This document shows, piece after piece, positions 36,323 through 45,147 of a stretch of 64,000 bases of DNA (position 1 is its first letter; every line of letters begins with the position of its first letter). A program made the translations under genes and the position numbers. Below the pieces are notes generated by a model. It had not been told where the DNA came from. It made no database searches and saw only the letters and a list, made by a program, of their open reading frames with translations. The stretch is from Candidatus Pantoea formicae (GTDB lineage: Bacteria > Pseudomonadota > Gammaproteobacteria > Enterobacterales > Enterobacteriaceae): NCBI RefSeq assembly GCF_011752625.1, contig NZ_VWXD01000008.1:1-64000 (forward strand), read 5' to 3'.

Positions 36323-36547
36323 CTATTTTTGCTCAAACATATTAAGGATTTCTGCATAATATATTGCTTCCATTGGACATGTGACATTTTCAAGCCTTAA
36401 CAATAGTCGCGATATCATGGCACGTCTGTTGACACAACGGCGCTCACGTAGCAATTCATGCACCAGTTCACCAATCATAATTTCTGTTGGGGGCAACACT
36501 ACCCTTTGACTATTTTTATCGCTTTCATCAAGATAATGAATATTCAT
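36323..36547 (-). CDS. YcgZ/AriR-like small connector protein
   Basis: The 74-residue protein has the core IMIGELVHELLRERRCVNRR followed by AMISRLLLRLENV, matching the iGe-V-x-eLL-x5-nRkai-x3-LLrrLE pattern of YcgZ-type proteins. It ends EILNMFEQK, like YcgZ's LIGLLFE. It is a divergent member standing alone. Confidence 0.65.
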   Translation of the reverse strand: MNIHYLDESDKNSQRVVLPPTEIMIGELVHELLRERRCVNRRAMISRLLLRLENVTCPMEAIYYAEILNMFEQK

Positions 36548-37015
36548 CTCATTTCCAATAAACTCAATTAATAGTTCATATACTATAGATTATATGCCCA
36601 GACTTGCCTTATTGAAATCAGGTCATATTTAATTAAATTTTAAATAATTGATATACTTCACATATTTTCGATTGACTTATTAAAATCATTCCATACCAAT
36701 CAAACAACAACTACCTCTTATTCAATCACTGAATAAGCAAAACATTGAATGCTTAATTGATTAAATTTAATATTTGGCCACAAAAAATCTTATCTCGACT
36801 GAACATCATAATGCCAGTTTCACTTCAAAATCTTTTTTAATTGATTTTAGCAAATTCCAGTTGAGCTAACTCCTACAAATTTCCTCTATGCATTGCTGTA
36901 AAGCTTCTTTAGCAACATTGATACCTGATTCAGCTTTGAAGTGAATCCAATGTCGGAAAGGCTTAATTTTTTTATAGCCTAGGAAGTACTTTAACGTTGT
37001 AACTTGGAATGTAAA
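36548..37015. other. AT-rich intergenic region
   Basis: Nothing coding was found on either strand. Confidence 0.4.
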
Positions 37016-37041
37016 AACACCGCCACTTCTGGCGGTGTTTT
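37016..37041. terminator. Terminator downstream of the YgdR-like pair
   Basis: The stem AACACCGCC/GGCGGTGTT is flanked by A-runs and T-runs on both sides, so it can act on either strand. It lies directly after the stop at 37045. Confidence 0.75.
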
Positions 37042-37044
37042 TAA

Positions 37045-37272
37045 TTAATGAGGTATTTCTGATACTTCTTTGACTTCCTGCTTATTAATCTGTTGCTTAA
37101 CGCCGTTAGCATCAGTGTAACCTAGCAATCCTGCTTCAGTCTCTTTAGGCTTACCATCGCTGACAATTGTTCTACCATCATTAGTATGAATGGCATAACT
37201 TGTCCGGGTACAGCCAGTTAAAGCCGACAGCGCGATAAGCGCGGCTAACATTGAGAAAGTGATTTTTTTCAT
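37045..37272 (-). CDS. YgdI/YgdR-family lipoprotein (DUF903), copy 1
   Basis: The 75-residue lipoprotein has a signal peptide with lipobox LTGC and the family core YAIHTNDGRTIVSDGKPKE followed by TGLVSY-like GLLGYTDANGVKQQIN. This SH3-like fold is common in enterobacterial lipoproteins of unknown function. It follows a paralogue by 13 bases. Confidence 0.88.
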   Translation of the reverse strand: MKKITFSMLAALIALSALTGCTRTSYAIHTNDGRTIVSDGKPKETEAGLLGYTDANGVKQQINKQEVKEVSEIPH

Positions 37273-37285
37273 GGACTGTTCCTTA

Positions 37286-37519
37286 TCAATTATCTAATTC
37301 ACTCATGTTGGTGATTTTATCGCGGTTGATTTGTTCAGTTCGTCCTGACTGGGCATCTTTGTAAGATACTAAACCCGTATCACTGTCAATTTGAGGCTTA
37401 CCATCTGTCACGATGGTACGACCGTCTGTAGTCTTAATAGCCTGATTTGAAGAACAGCCCGTAACTGAAACTGCGAAAGCTGAAGCAATTAACAGGAAAC
37501 CTATGCCTTTTTTATTCAT
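37286..37519 (-). CDS. YgdI/YgdR-family lipoprotein (DUF903), copy 2
   Basis: The 77-residue lipoprotein has lipobox VTGC and the core IKTTDGRTIVTDGKPQIDS...GLVSYKDAQSGRTEQIN. It forms a tandem pair with the gene at 37045, clearly by duplication and divergence. E. coli has the ygdI and ygdR pair of the same family. Confidence 0.88.
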   Translation of the reverse strand: MNKKGIGFLLIASAFAVSVTGCSSNQAIKTTDGRTIVTDGKPQIDSDTGLVSYKDAQSGRTEQINRDKITNMSELDN

Positions 37520-38038
37520 TACTAATCCCTCTTTTTGAAAAATTTTATTCTAACTGTTCAATAATAGATGGTTTTCAGCAATCTGCGTCAGTATTGTGCT
37601 CATACCCCACGATATGCAAAAGAGACATGCAGGCTAGGGTGTCCGTTTTTTATCTTTTTCACGATCCAGTCTGCATTCAATACATTAAAGTACCATCAAA
37701 TTCTGATAGTAATTTAACTTGCATCTGGCGGTGGTTCGTCTTAATGAGCTTTAAGCAGGTCTGATACGACGGAAGTTAGCTATTTGTTGAGTAAGAGACT
37801 ACCAGAGTTGAGTTAGAGGGCAAGTCGTGACACTAACCTGTTCGAAAATTTGATTTTTCCATTATGAGCATATCTATATGCTGATTCATGTGCTAATGGG
37901 TGATCATTCTCATATTGTTTGGATCTCAGGATGAAGATGTAGAATTTTAGAATGCAAAAAATTAACTTACGCTAGGGTTTAGGGACTGATAGTGTAGATT
38001 GGTTGAAACGAGGAGCAACCAGTCTTCAGTTATGTAAT
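37520..38038. other. Intergenic region without a supported gene
   Basis: No convincing frame or RNA signal was found on either strand. Confidence 0.4.
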
Positions 38039-38377
38039 TCAGGCTACGCTCACTGGCTTCATCCACAGACCTTTTTTTTCTGAAAGAGCCCTGGTGATCG
38101 GTTCAGAAAGGTCGACCTCGCATGTGAGCTTATCAGACTGCCAATAGCGTTCGAGTGTCAGCCTGCCGGTAAGGTCACATGTACAATCCATGGTTGCTAA
38201 AATTTTATGCCGGGCCACATTACCCTGCATAGTCGGTACAGAACATACGACTGCCGAAAAATAGAGCTTCTCATCGAACAGTATCCACATACGACACGCT
38301 TCATGCTCAATGTTCCCGAGCATTTCGAAACGACGGTAAACCGTACTGGTGCTGTAAGACATAGGGATGACGTTCAT
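38039..38377 (-). CDS. Hypothetical protein (112 aa)
   Basis: It begins MNVIPMSYSTSTVYRRFEML, has two cysteine pairs (MDCTCDLTG) and no membrane segment. I do not recognise it. Composition resembles real protein, but the ribosome site is weak. Confidence 0.45.
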   Translation of the reverse strand: MNVIPMSYSTSTVYRRFEMLGNIEHEACRMWILFDEKLYFSAVVCSVPTMQGNVARHKILATMDCTCDLTGRLTLERYWQSDKLTCEVDLSEPITRALSEKKGLWMKPVSVA

Positions 38378-38914
38378 TTTTATGAATCACTCAGGTGCGA
38401 ATAGTAATATTTATGAACACGTTGACGAGTATTCACCCGACACGATATGTTTAGAATATTTTTTTGAATCTTTCTACCCCTTCAATACTACATGGCGATT
38501 TTTTAATCAGTTACTTATACTTAACACCTGCCATACCCATTCAAACAAGCGTGTAAAATATCACTCTTTTTAAGTCATGCAGCCGCTTTTGGAATAGTTT
38601 TAATACAACTATCGGTGACATCCTAACACTGGCATAACCCTCCAATCTCATCGTTCCAGCAATTTTTGATAAGTGTTGAATAGTGAACTTCTCACTGAAA
38701 AAGGTAAGTCTGATATCTGCATCTTTCTCCAGTCATATTTGATAATCGAAATGACTGCACTGTTTGTGGACTGGTAGCTTAGGATAATTCTCATTCAGTC
38801 TACATGCGCGTCAAATAAAATATCTTAGAGCATAGTTATTTCGCGGGCTTTTAAAGATAGAAGCTAATCAGGGAAAAAATTAATTTTTGACAAACCAGTA
38901 TTATGAACTAGTTT

Positions 38915-38993
38915 CAATCCGGCCGGGATTGTTCCGGCTTTGGGTGAAATGGAAACTGAATCTTTTCCCGGGAATTGTCCCGGGATTTTTTTT
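38915..38993 (+). ncRNA. Orphan double hairpin with terminator
   Basis: A first stem (CCGG...CCGG, about 38918-38937) is followed by a strong terminator CCCGGG/CCCGGG with eight T. No plus-strand gene lies within 500 bases upstream. A TTGACA lies at 38887. It may be a short RNA; the -10 element is unclear. Confidence 0.35.
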
Positions 38994-39009
38994 GCACTTA
39001 AAAAACTGG

Positions 39010-39216
39010 CTATTTTTTACCCATTCCATGATCGTCTGGTAAAGGAAACCAATGCGATACCCGATACTGCCTGAATGTAGCGTCGCCAGGCATGAGAATA
39101 TGAGTAAAATTATTAAATGCTGCCTCATATTTTCCGCTACCCACCCCCTCATCCGTACATATGGCGACAACCTGACCGTCTGCGGGCTTTTCTAATTCAT
39201 AATCAATCCAGTTCAT
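39010..39216 (-). CDS. Small DUF551-like protein
   Basis: The 68-residue protein begins MNWIDYELEKPADGQVVAIC and ends FRQYRVSHWFPLPDDHGMG. The opening W-I-x-E and final hW-PLP match short DUF551-type proteins of phages and enterobacteria. The function is unknown. Confidence 0.6.
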   Translation of the reverse strand: MNWIDYELEKPADGQVVAICTDEGVGSGKYEAAFNNFTHILMPGDATFRQYRVSHWFPLPDDHGMGKK

Positions 39217-39547
39217 ACATTCTCCAGTTTAGCTGGCTTAAATATGGACTGGCTTTCCGCTTCACGCAAAGTGAAGGTCAATTTTAAGATAAACGGAAAA
39301 CCGAATTCTGATTTTCGTGCCTGTGGGCGATAACCACACTCTCAGTTACTCGGGGTGAATGTGATGTGCTGAAAACTTATTCGCCGTGGGTGCTATGATC
39401 ACAATATGTAAAATCCTCTTTACGGAAGGGCTTCGCTTTACGCATATCACAGACTAAAGCGACATGGATTGTTGCATTTCTGGGGCATCGGGAGGCAACG
39501 GGCGCCGTACTATTACGGAAGAATGAAAATACGCGAAGGAGATGGCC

Positions 39548-39862
39548 ATGATCTGGATTGAACAGGGTTTGTATCAAAGGGTGGAAGAGTTGCCAGGCGG
39601 CCCGCGGCCTCTGCCGATGCTGAGCGGGTTCAACCTCACAACGGCCTATCGGGCGCTGGGGTGCTTTAACCCGTCGGAAACGTCAGATGCCTATTTCATT
39701 CTTTCCAACGATCGCGATGAGGTCTGGTTTATCTGTAACCGTCATCTGCGAACCGTTGTTATGCGCCATGACTGCACGGCATTCCGTTTGCCGCTCTCTT
39801 CCCTGGACGAACGTTTCGTGACCGGTGAACGCCCGGTGTTACCCCTCAGGCTCAGCGATTAA
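39548..39862 (+). CDS. Hypothetical protein (104 aa)
   Basis: The ATG at 39548 follows AAGGAGATGGCC, which fixes the start. The protein (MIWIEQGLYQRVEELPGGPR) is soluble and contains FILSNDRDEVWFICNRHLR. The family is not recognised. It converges on the YcgZ-like gene at 39852, overlapping its 3' end by 11 bases. Confidence 0.6.
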   Translation: MIWIEQGLYQRVEELPGGPRPLPMLSGFNLTTAYRALGCFNPSETSDAYFILSNDRDEVWFICNRHLRTVVMRHDCTAFRLPLSSLDERFVTGERPVLPLRLSD

Positions 39863-40091
39863 ACAGCATTCTGAGAAGAACCTTCAGATGTTCTCTCTCG
39901 GCCTCATCGTCGGCACCGTCGAGGCGCCCTATCAGTTTCAGGCACAAGGCGGTGCGCGTCAGCCGCCGCTCCTGACGCAGGATTTCAACGGTGATGCGGC
40001 CCAGCAGCTCAATCTGGCAGGGGTGAGTGACCTGGCTGAAATAGCCGGTCAATCCGGCTTCTTTTTCCGGCGGTAGTCCGTCCTGTCGCAT
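39852..40091 (-). CDS. YcgZ-like small connector protein
   Basis: From MRQDGLPPEKEAGLTGYFSQ the protein has 79 residues, the length of YcgZ. The core LLGRITVEILRQERRLTRTA and ending HLKVLLRMLFNR match YcgZ and the copy at 42356. About 55 bases upstream lies GCTGTACA in the orientation of the ycgZ operator arm. Blue-light/stress connector by family. Confidence 0.8.
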   Translation of the reverse strand: MRQDGLPPEKEAGLTGYFSQVTHPCQIELLGRITVEILRQERRLTRTALCLKLIGRLDGADDEAEREHLKVLLRMLFNR

Positions 40092-40252
40092 CAAATACCC
40101 GTGCGTAGTGAATGAGGTCGGGCGCAAAGTAACCGATGCACAGGCGCGTGTACAGCAGTAATCCTGCGGTGCTCTATCTTTTAAACAGCACCAACCGTTA
40201 TTGCAGACGATTCAGCGGCATAAATTAACGCTCCGGTTATCAGGGAGGCTAA

Positions 40253-40900
40253 GTGAACAGAAAAGTAACGGCGGACGACAGCATGCTCATTACCCTGCCC
40301 GACACCAGCTTCAGCCAGGTGCTGAATCCGGAAGACACCAACCGGGCCGACACCCGCGCATTTCTTGCCCGTGACGCAGAGCCTTTTAAGCTGCCCGGGT
40401 TTGTGACGCCGTTCGGCTACACCCTCTGGCAGAACAGAGCAGAGCGACAGTTCAGGCTGGTCACGCAGGAGCCCGAGCCGCAGACCGTGTATGCGGTGCG
40501 GCTGGAGGAAACCGAAGACTTCACCTCGCCGGAGCGCGCCTGCATACAGGTTATGGTATGGCGCACCCGCCAGCCTCAGCATGAGGGGGCGGTGCACGGC
40601 CTGGCGCGGCGTTTTTTCTGCCATTTTCTGCATCGCTGGTCGATCATCATTACCGACAGCGCGCAGACCAACGCGGCAAAAGTGATGTGGGAGGGGATGG
40701 TGGCCTGGGCGCTGCGCGACCCGGAGCACTACGTGTACGTGTGGGACGGCACAGGTGAATCGGGCTGCCTGCACCCGGTACGCAGCTGGCTGGCGTTCTG
40801 CGGCCACTGGGCCGCCTTCTGCTGGGGCGCAGAACCTGAAAGCCACCTGCGCAGACGGGTTGTCATCAGCACGCACCCCCTTAACGCTGCGCAGAAGTAA
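40253..40900 (+). CDS. Hypothetical protein (215 aa), GTG start
   Basis: The GTG at 40253 has a GGGAGG ribosome site 5 bases away. The protein has no signal peptide or membrane segment. It contains TPFGYTLWQNRAERQFRLV and a Trp-rich SWLAFCGHWAAFCWG near the end. I do not recognise the family. The long minus-strand frame over it is a shadow. Confidence 0.65.
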   Translation: MNRKVTADDSMLITLPDTSFSQVLNPEDTNRADTRAFLARDAEPFKLPGFVTPFGYTLWQNRAERQFRLVTQEPEPQTVYAVRLEETEDFTSPERACIQVMVWRTRQPQHEGAVHGLARRFFCHFLHRWSIIITDSAQTNAAKVMWEGMVAWALRDPEHYVYVWDGTGESGCLHPVRSWLAFCGHWAAFCWGAEPESHLRRRVVISTHPLNAAQK

Positions 40901-41164
40901 TACGAATGCGGCACGGCGCGCCTGCAGAACAACTCTCCACCGGAGGGATGTCACGCGCCGTTCCGCACACACAGCCTGGCGCATATCGCTGAAGTCGCAA
41001 GCGTGAGGGTCCAGCGGGCCCGCATTTCAGATTCAGCCACCCAGTATTGCGTGTCCGCCATCATGGTCCTGAAAAAAAGTTTCCTGAAGGCGGGCAGCCC
41101 TGTACAGACGTGCCACACTATAACCGTCTGAAATACAGGACAACTCTTATCTGAGGAAGACATC

Positions 41165-41347
41165 ATGACAACAGCAAGACGCGGGGGAGCCGGAAACTTT
41201 GCGGCCGACCCGGCACGCGCCTCTGAAGCGGGCAGCAAAGGCGGCGCCGCCAGCGGCGGTAACTTCAAAAACTGTCCCGATCGCGCGCGCGAGGCCGGTC
41301 GTAAAGGCGGACTTATCAGCCGGCGGAGCCCAAAACCTGAAGTTTAA
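41165..41347 (+). CDS. KGG-repeat (YciG/Con-10-type) stress protein, copy 2
   Basis: The 60-residue protein has repeats RRGGAGNFAADPARASEAGS and AASGGNFKNCPDRAREAGRK, as the copy at 11408. A hairpin (GCGCGCCGG/CCGGCGCGC) follows at about 41363-41396. Members are stress and stationary-phase proteins. It lies in the connector-protein region. Confidence 0.9.
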   Translation: MTTARRGGAGNFAADPARASEAGSKGGAASGGNFKNCPDRAREAGRKGGLISRRSPKPEV

Positions 41348-41399
41348 ATAAAACCACCCGGACGCGCGCCGGAAGTAAATTTTATCCCGGCGCGCTTAA

Positions 41400-41421
41400 T
41401 TAGGAAATATACATTTCCAAA
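41400..41421. repeat. Palindrome related to that at 28483
   Basis: Arms TTAGGAAAT and ATTTCCAAA surround a TAC centre; 18 of 22 bases equal the palindrome at 28483-28504. It lies about 400 bases upstream of the connector gene at 41823. Confidence 0.45.
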
Positions 41422-41822
41422 TCATCTCTGAGGTTGAAGTAGAATAATCAACGAAACCTGCCCCCTGATTTTTATGATATGTGGCGCATATTAATGGCCA
41501 GTAACCTGCAGGCTTATCATCCATATTTTTCAGGCCATGTTAAATCCTCTTCTGAGATTAAATCCCGAAACATTCACATGCTCAGTCTGCATCTCAGGAT
41601 GAAAACGATTTCAGACTACACATAAGTTTTATTCAGTATTTTCCGATATTTACCTCTGATAATCTGTCAGGCATCTGAATTCAGGGTGTTTTTTATTGCT
41701 GTGCGGCTGAGCGTAATTCTGACTGACGGGATAATGCGCGGAAATTATATAAACGGAACCGGTTTTCAGTCCGTTAAGTGACTACACTGAAATACCTTAA
41801 TGAAGCGGAGGGAGAGCAAAGC

Positions 41823-42077
41823 ATGCCTGATAATGACCATGACCAGAACCAGATGATTATTGGCGAAGCGGCAGTTCATCTGGCGATGAATAATGCGGAC
41901 ATTTCCGTTGGCTCGCTTATCCGCGAGTTGGCTGAGATGGCTGCCGCCGAGAAAAATCCTGCGCGCTGCGTGCAGATAAGAGGGGCGAAACGCTGGCTCC
42001 GCGGGTTTGAGTCATTACCGGGTAACCGGGACGAGCTGAGATGGATTACCGCATCAGGCCGCGGCTCAGCGCACTGA
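41823..42077 (+). CDS. YmgA-like small connector protein
   Basis: From the ATG at 41823 (ribosome site GGAGGGAG) the protein has 84 residues. Its core QMIIGEAAVHLAMNNADISV...SLIRELAEMAA...RGAKRWLRGF nearly equals those at 46878 and 48534. YmgA in E. coli promotes Rcs signalling and colanic acid and lowers curli. This is the upstream neighbour of the ycgZ-ymgA-ariR operon. Confidence 0.78.
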   Translation: MPDNDHDQNQMIIGEAAVHLAMNNADISVGSLIRELAEMAAAEKNPARCVQIRGAKRWLRGFESLPGNRDELRWITASGRGSAH

Positions 42078-42258
42078 AGACATCCCCCGTCTGTCCGGTG
42101 GCACCGGACAGGCTTCTTTCCTGTACCCCGGCCCCTGAGCTGAGCACGCTGTTCTGACTGTTGTACAACCCCTTCGTTAACCCGCTCATCATTCGCGCGC
42201 TGATACTCACCTAAGTTACTGTTTAGTAACGCCTAGCACTTTTTGCAAAAAAACATAA

Positions 42259-42287
42259 GCTGTACAGCAACACAATTGCTGTACAAG
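42259..42287 (+). promoter_or_regulatory. Candidate BluR-type operator in the ycgZ promoter
   Basis: Arms GCTGTACAGCAA and TTGCTGTACAAG form a near-perfect inverted repeat with a CACAA spacer, 69 bases before ycgZ. TTGCTG in the right arm and TATAAC at 42301 could be -35 and -10 with a 19-base spacer, typical of MerR-family promoters. BluR, which represses ycgZ-ymgAB in E. coli, is MerR-type. No bluR gene is in the window. The assignment is inference. Confidence 0.55.
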
Positions 42288-42355
42288 TTTGATTTGGTTG
42301 TATAACTTTACGGTCAGACAGAGCCGACTACATTTTAACCATTGAGAGGTTCACC

Positions 42356-42598
42356 ATGCGTCAGAACGTTACGAAATTCCCGGACTCCGCCAGCGATATT
42401 GCGCACTACTTCAGCAAAGCATCGGCGCCGACCCAGCAGGAAACGCTGGGGCAGATTGTCGTCGAAATCCTGCGCGCAGGCAAGAACCTTAACCGTAAGG
42501 CCATCTGTACCAAACTGCTGCGCCGCCTTGAAGTGGCAGCAAGTCTGGAAGAAGAGCGTCATTACCAGACTTTAATCGGCATGCTGTTTGAACGCTGA
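42356..42598 (+). CDS. ycgZ: Connector protein YcgZ
   Basis: This 80-residue protein matches E. coli YcgZ throughout: SASDIAHYFSKASAPTQQET then LGQIVVEILRAGKNLNRKAI and the end LIGMLFER. Ribosome site GAGAGG. It is the first gene of an operon with ymgA- and ariR-like genes in the same order as E. coli. There the operon is repressed by BluR and released by light-activated BluF, and its products act through Rcs to lower curli and raise acid resistance. Confidence 0.9.
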   Translation: MRQNVTKFPDSASDIAHYFSKASAPTQQETLGQIVVEILRAGKNLNRKAICTKLLRRLEVAASLEEERHYQTLIGMLFER

Positions 42599-42702
42599 GT
42601 TATCCCGGCGTAAAGAGGCTAGGCCCGCAGCATGCATTCAGGACCGCCCGGAATGCCCGTCCTGCCACCCTGCCCGGAAGGCACGAACCGGAAGATGCGG
42701 GT

Positions 42703-42975
42703 ATGAATAATGCAGATTTAACTCGTCTGGCCGACGTTGTGCTGGGAGAGGCGGTGGTCGCGCTGCTGAGCAGCGAAGATCACATCAGCGCAGACGGCGT
42801 GGCACGGCAGCTTCGCGCTATGAACAGCGACGAGACGAACCCGGAAAGGCGTGAAGCTATAGCCCTGGCGCTGGGCGAGGTGAAGAGCGAGTTTAACCAG
42901 TCGCGTGAAAGTCGCGACGCCGCCGTGCTGGCATTTGGCGCCTTGAACGGCACGGGCGGCAGCAGTAAGAATTAA
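42703..42975 (+). CDS. ymgA: Connector protein YmgA-like
   Basis: The 90-residue protein (MNNADLTRLADVVLGEAVVA) has the iGeaV core, an ISADGVARQLRAMNSDE segment and a helical tail. It occupies the ymgA place between ycgZ and ariR. Sequence identity to E. coli YmgA looks modest, so the name rests partly on gene order. Confidence 0.75.
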   Translation: MNNADLTRLADVVLGEAVVALLSSEDHISADGVARQLRAMNSDETNPERREAIALALGEVKSEFNQSRESRDAAVLAFGALNGTGGSSKN

Positions 42976-43042
42976 CTGTAGCGGATTAACTAAAGGACGA
43001 CTTTCCGTATTAACTGTAAAGAGGCAGGACGCCCGCAGGATG

Positions 43043-43071
43043 CGGCCCCCCAAGGGGGGTGGCCGTTTTAT
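43043..43071 (+). terminator. Intra-operon hairpin between ymgA and ariR
   Basis: The stem CGGCCCCCC/GGGGGGTGGCCG is followed by TTTTATTT. It would end or attenuate part of the transcript before ariR. Confidence 0.6.
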
Positions 43072-43123
43072 TTCAGGCATTGAGCCTGGCCACTTCTGCC
43101 CGCAGGGCCTGACGGATAAAATC

Positions 43124-43390
43124 ATGCAGCTAAACGAACAACACACCTCTACAGAAGCAAGCATCATTCAGCACTTCCGCAGCGGCGGCGACGCACTGGC
43201 TGCAGAGACTGCCGTGCTGGATGCTGTTATCCGCGACATCGTCATTCACGGTAAAAAGGTGACCAGCAAAGCAATCATTCTTTACCTTATCGCCGAGCTT
43301 GAGAGCACTTCAGACGTAGTTGAGCTCGACATACTGCGCAGCGCGCTGGAGATCGTAGTGGGCAAAACGCCAGACGACGAAGGCTTCTGA
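43124..43390 (+). CDS. ariR: Connector/biofilm regulator AriR (YmgB)
   Basis: From MQLNEQHTSTEASIIQHFRS the protein has 88 residues, the exact E. coli AriR length. AVLDAVIRDIVIHGKKVTSK and LIAELESTSDVVELDILRSA then LEIVVGKTPDDEGF match AriR ([32 protein letters not shown]). AriR is an all-helical dimer that represses biofilm and supports acid resistance. It is the third gene of the operon. Confidence 0.9.
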   Translation: MQLNEQHTSTEASIIQHFRSGGDALAAETAVLDAVIRDIVIHGKKVTSKAIILYLIAELESTSDVVELDILRSALEIVVGKTPDDEGF

Positions 43391-43606
43391 GGCTACTTCT
43401 GCTGATTGACGTGCGCGGCGGCCATCGCAGACGGGGAGTCAAATCCCCCCTGCGAAGCCCATACAGAGCAGCTGACGGCGGCGACAAGGCTTATAGCAAT
43501 CCAGACTTTCACAGACATCTCCCGGTTTAAAAGTTTCACACTTCTTAGTGTGGCACGTCACCATCAGTGCGCCAGGGTGTATGTCAGAACAGGAGGAATC
43601 TGAAGG

Positions 43607-43804
43607 TCAGTGCATCTGCTTAGCCAACAGCCTGATGGCTTTGTCGCAGCTTTCGCATATTACGCCTGCGCCAGCCACTTCGCCCATGCTGTGCAGGGCG
43701 CTGGTGATTTCGTGAAGGGTGAGATACTGGTCCGGCTTAAGAAGGCGCGCCACGACCGTTCCGATAACGGCGTAGATATCTTCGGCGGTGGTGTCATCAT
43801 TCAT
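43607..43804 (-). CDS. YmgB-like connector, 65-aa subtype
   Basis: Ribosome site GGAGGTCAT leads to MNDDTTAEDIYAVIGTVVAR. The end CDKAIRLLAKQMH is shared with 28569 and 47873. A TATACTGTA element upstream resembles one upstream of the 47873 gene. It diverges from the ycgZ operon side and converges with it. Confidence 0.8.
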   Translation of the reverse strand: MNDDTTAEDIYAVIGTVVARLLKPDQYLTLHEITSALHSMGEVAGAGVICESCDKAIRLLAKQMH

Positions 43805-43882
43805 ATGACCTCCGTCCGTAGGGTGGATAAGCGTACAGTATAGCAGAAATACACCGTGCCAGATAACGCAGCTCTTAAGAAG

Positions 43883-44143
43883 TCAGTGTAGCTTCTGCTC
43901 TGTTGGCCCGGCAGCCCTTCCCAATCCGGACTTTTCACCGTCGCGAAGACGCATTTCCCGCCGTACTTCTTCGATAGCACGCAAACCCGCGCGAATCCGA
44001 TCTTCATCCGTTTCATGTTCAATGGCCGACCGCAGGCGATCCGTGAGTGCCGCCCAGCTTATGGCCACTTCTTCATCCAACAGCGCCGTGACTGCCTCAC
44101 CAATCATGATGTCGGCCATTTTTTCTTCAAAGTCATTTTTCAT
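43883..44143 (-). CDS. YmgA-like small connector protein
   Basis: The 86-residue protein reads MKNDFEEKMADIMIGEAVTA then LLDEEVAISWAALTDRLRSA, the same build as 42703 (VVLGEAVVALLSSEDHISAD). The tail is Arg/Gly-rich. It lies 78 bases from the 65-aa gene on the same strand, probably one transcript. Confidence 0.75.
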   Translation of the reverse strand: MKNDFEEKMADIMIGEAVTALLDEEVAISWAALTDRLRSAIEHETDEDRIRAGLRAIEEVRREMRLRDGEKSGLGRAAGPTEQKLH

Positions 44144-44260
44144 AGGATTATCCGGCAGCAGGTTTCGGGGGAAGAGCTTACCACAGCCGCACCAGCCCGC
44201 ACACGACCAGATAAAAGGCCCTGCAAAAACTTTAACGACATAACGTGCTCCGGAAGCATT

Positions 44261-44566
44261 TTACTTCTGCGCCGGTATTTTCTTTCTGAGGCCGCGCTGC
44301 TCAGAGGCGGACGGTGTGATATTCGGTGCCGATGCCCCCCTGTCAAGGCGGTAAAGACAGACGTCGCCACGCTCCGCCAGGCTAACCGGCCAGATCATCG
44401 CCGCGTTACCATCCTCCACGTAAAGCTCGCCCAGCGGCTGTACAACGGCCCAGGGCTCACCCAGTGAGCGACGCAACTGCAGTAATTCCTGCGCCATCGT
44501 TACGACTTCCGCGTCATGGCTGTCCGGATTACTGGCGATTTGGCTGAGCCGGTCTTCGCTGATCAT
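44261..44566 (-). CDS. Hypothetical protein (101 aa)
   Basis: Ribosome site GGGGGAAGC precedes MISEDRLSQIASNPDSHDAE. The N-terminal helix VVTMAQELLQLRRSLGEPW is clear; the rest is not recognised. It is upstream of the YmgA-like gene on the same strand. Confidence 0.6.
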   Translation of the reverse strand: MISEDRLSQIASNPDSHDAEVVTMAQELLQLRRSLGEPWAVVQPLGELYVEDGNAAMIWPVSLAERGDVCLYRLDRGASAPNITPSASEQRGLRKKIPAQK

Positions 44567-44806
44567 CGCTGCTTCCCCCTGTCCGTTATTGCCTGTTGCA
44601 CTGATAGTCCGCCGGCGTATTGCCGGACACGCCCCACTTACGCATGATGCAGAAATATGCGGCGCTGAAAGAGGGCTGAGTGATTGCCTTTACAAAATTT
44701 TTACGCTTAATTCCGTGCTGACAGCTTGCAGAGTCCGCAACCAGTTCTACGCTGGGCAGACCAGTGAAAAGAGTACCGATTTTAAAACAATAAAAGGCGA
44801 AGAAAA

Positions 44807-45109
44807 ATGATTTTAAGTGAATTTATGGTGAAGGTGAACCGCTGGCCTGACATGCATTTCACAGCAATTGAAAGCGAGCAGCGCGAGGCCGGCATCGAGA
44901 TTTATGCCATCGATTACTCAAATCAGACTAAAAGCCGGCTGCTGATTTACCGCACGCCGGATGCGCAGCATGCGTCGGCCATGATGACGCATTTCCGCAC
45001 CTGGCTTGAAAAGGCCAACCGCGGCAGGACCCTGCGGCAGGAAAAGGCTGATGTGCCCGCGGCCGTTATGGCCACGCAGCTTGCGCCTCACCGTGCCGCG
45101 TCCTGTTAA
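44807..45109 (+). CDS. Hypothetical protein (100 aa)
   Basis: The protein begins MILSEFMVKVNRWPDMHFTA and has a beta-rich first half (GIEIYAIDYSNQTKSRLLIY) and a basic helical second half. The family is not recognised. It converges with bluF. Confidence 0.6.
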   Translation: MILSEFMVKVNRWPDMHFTAIESEQREAGIEIYAIDYSNQTKSRLLIYRTPDAQHASAMMTHFRTWLEKANRGRTLRQEKADVPAAVMATQLAPHRAASC

Positions 45110-45147
45110 TCATACGGGGCCCGCGGGCCCCTGTTCCGTTCCTGCGC

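Noticed and set aside
40181-40984. 267-codon minus-strand frame
   Set aside because: It is a shadow of the gene at 40253 (GC-rich third positions); composition is Arg/Ala/His-rich.
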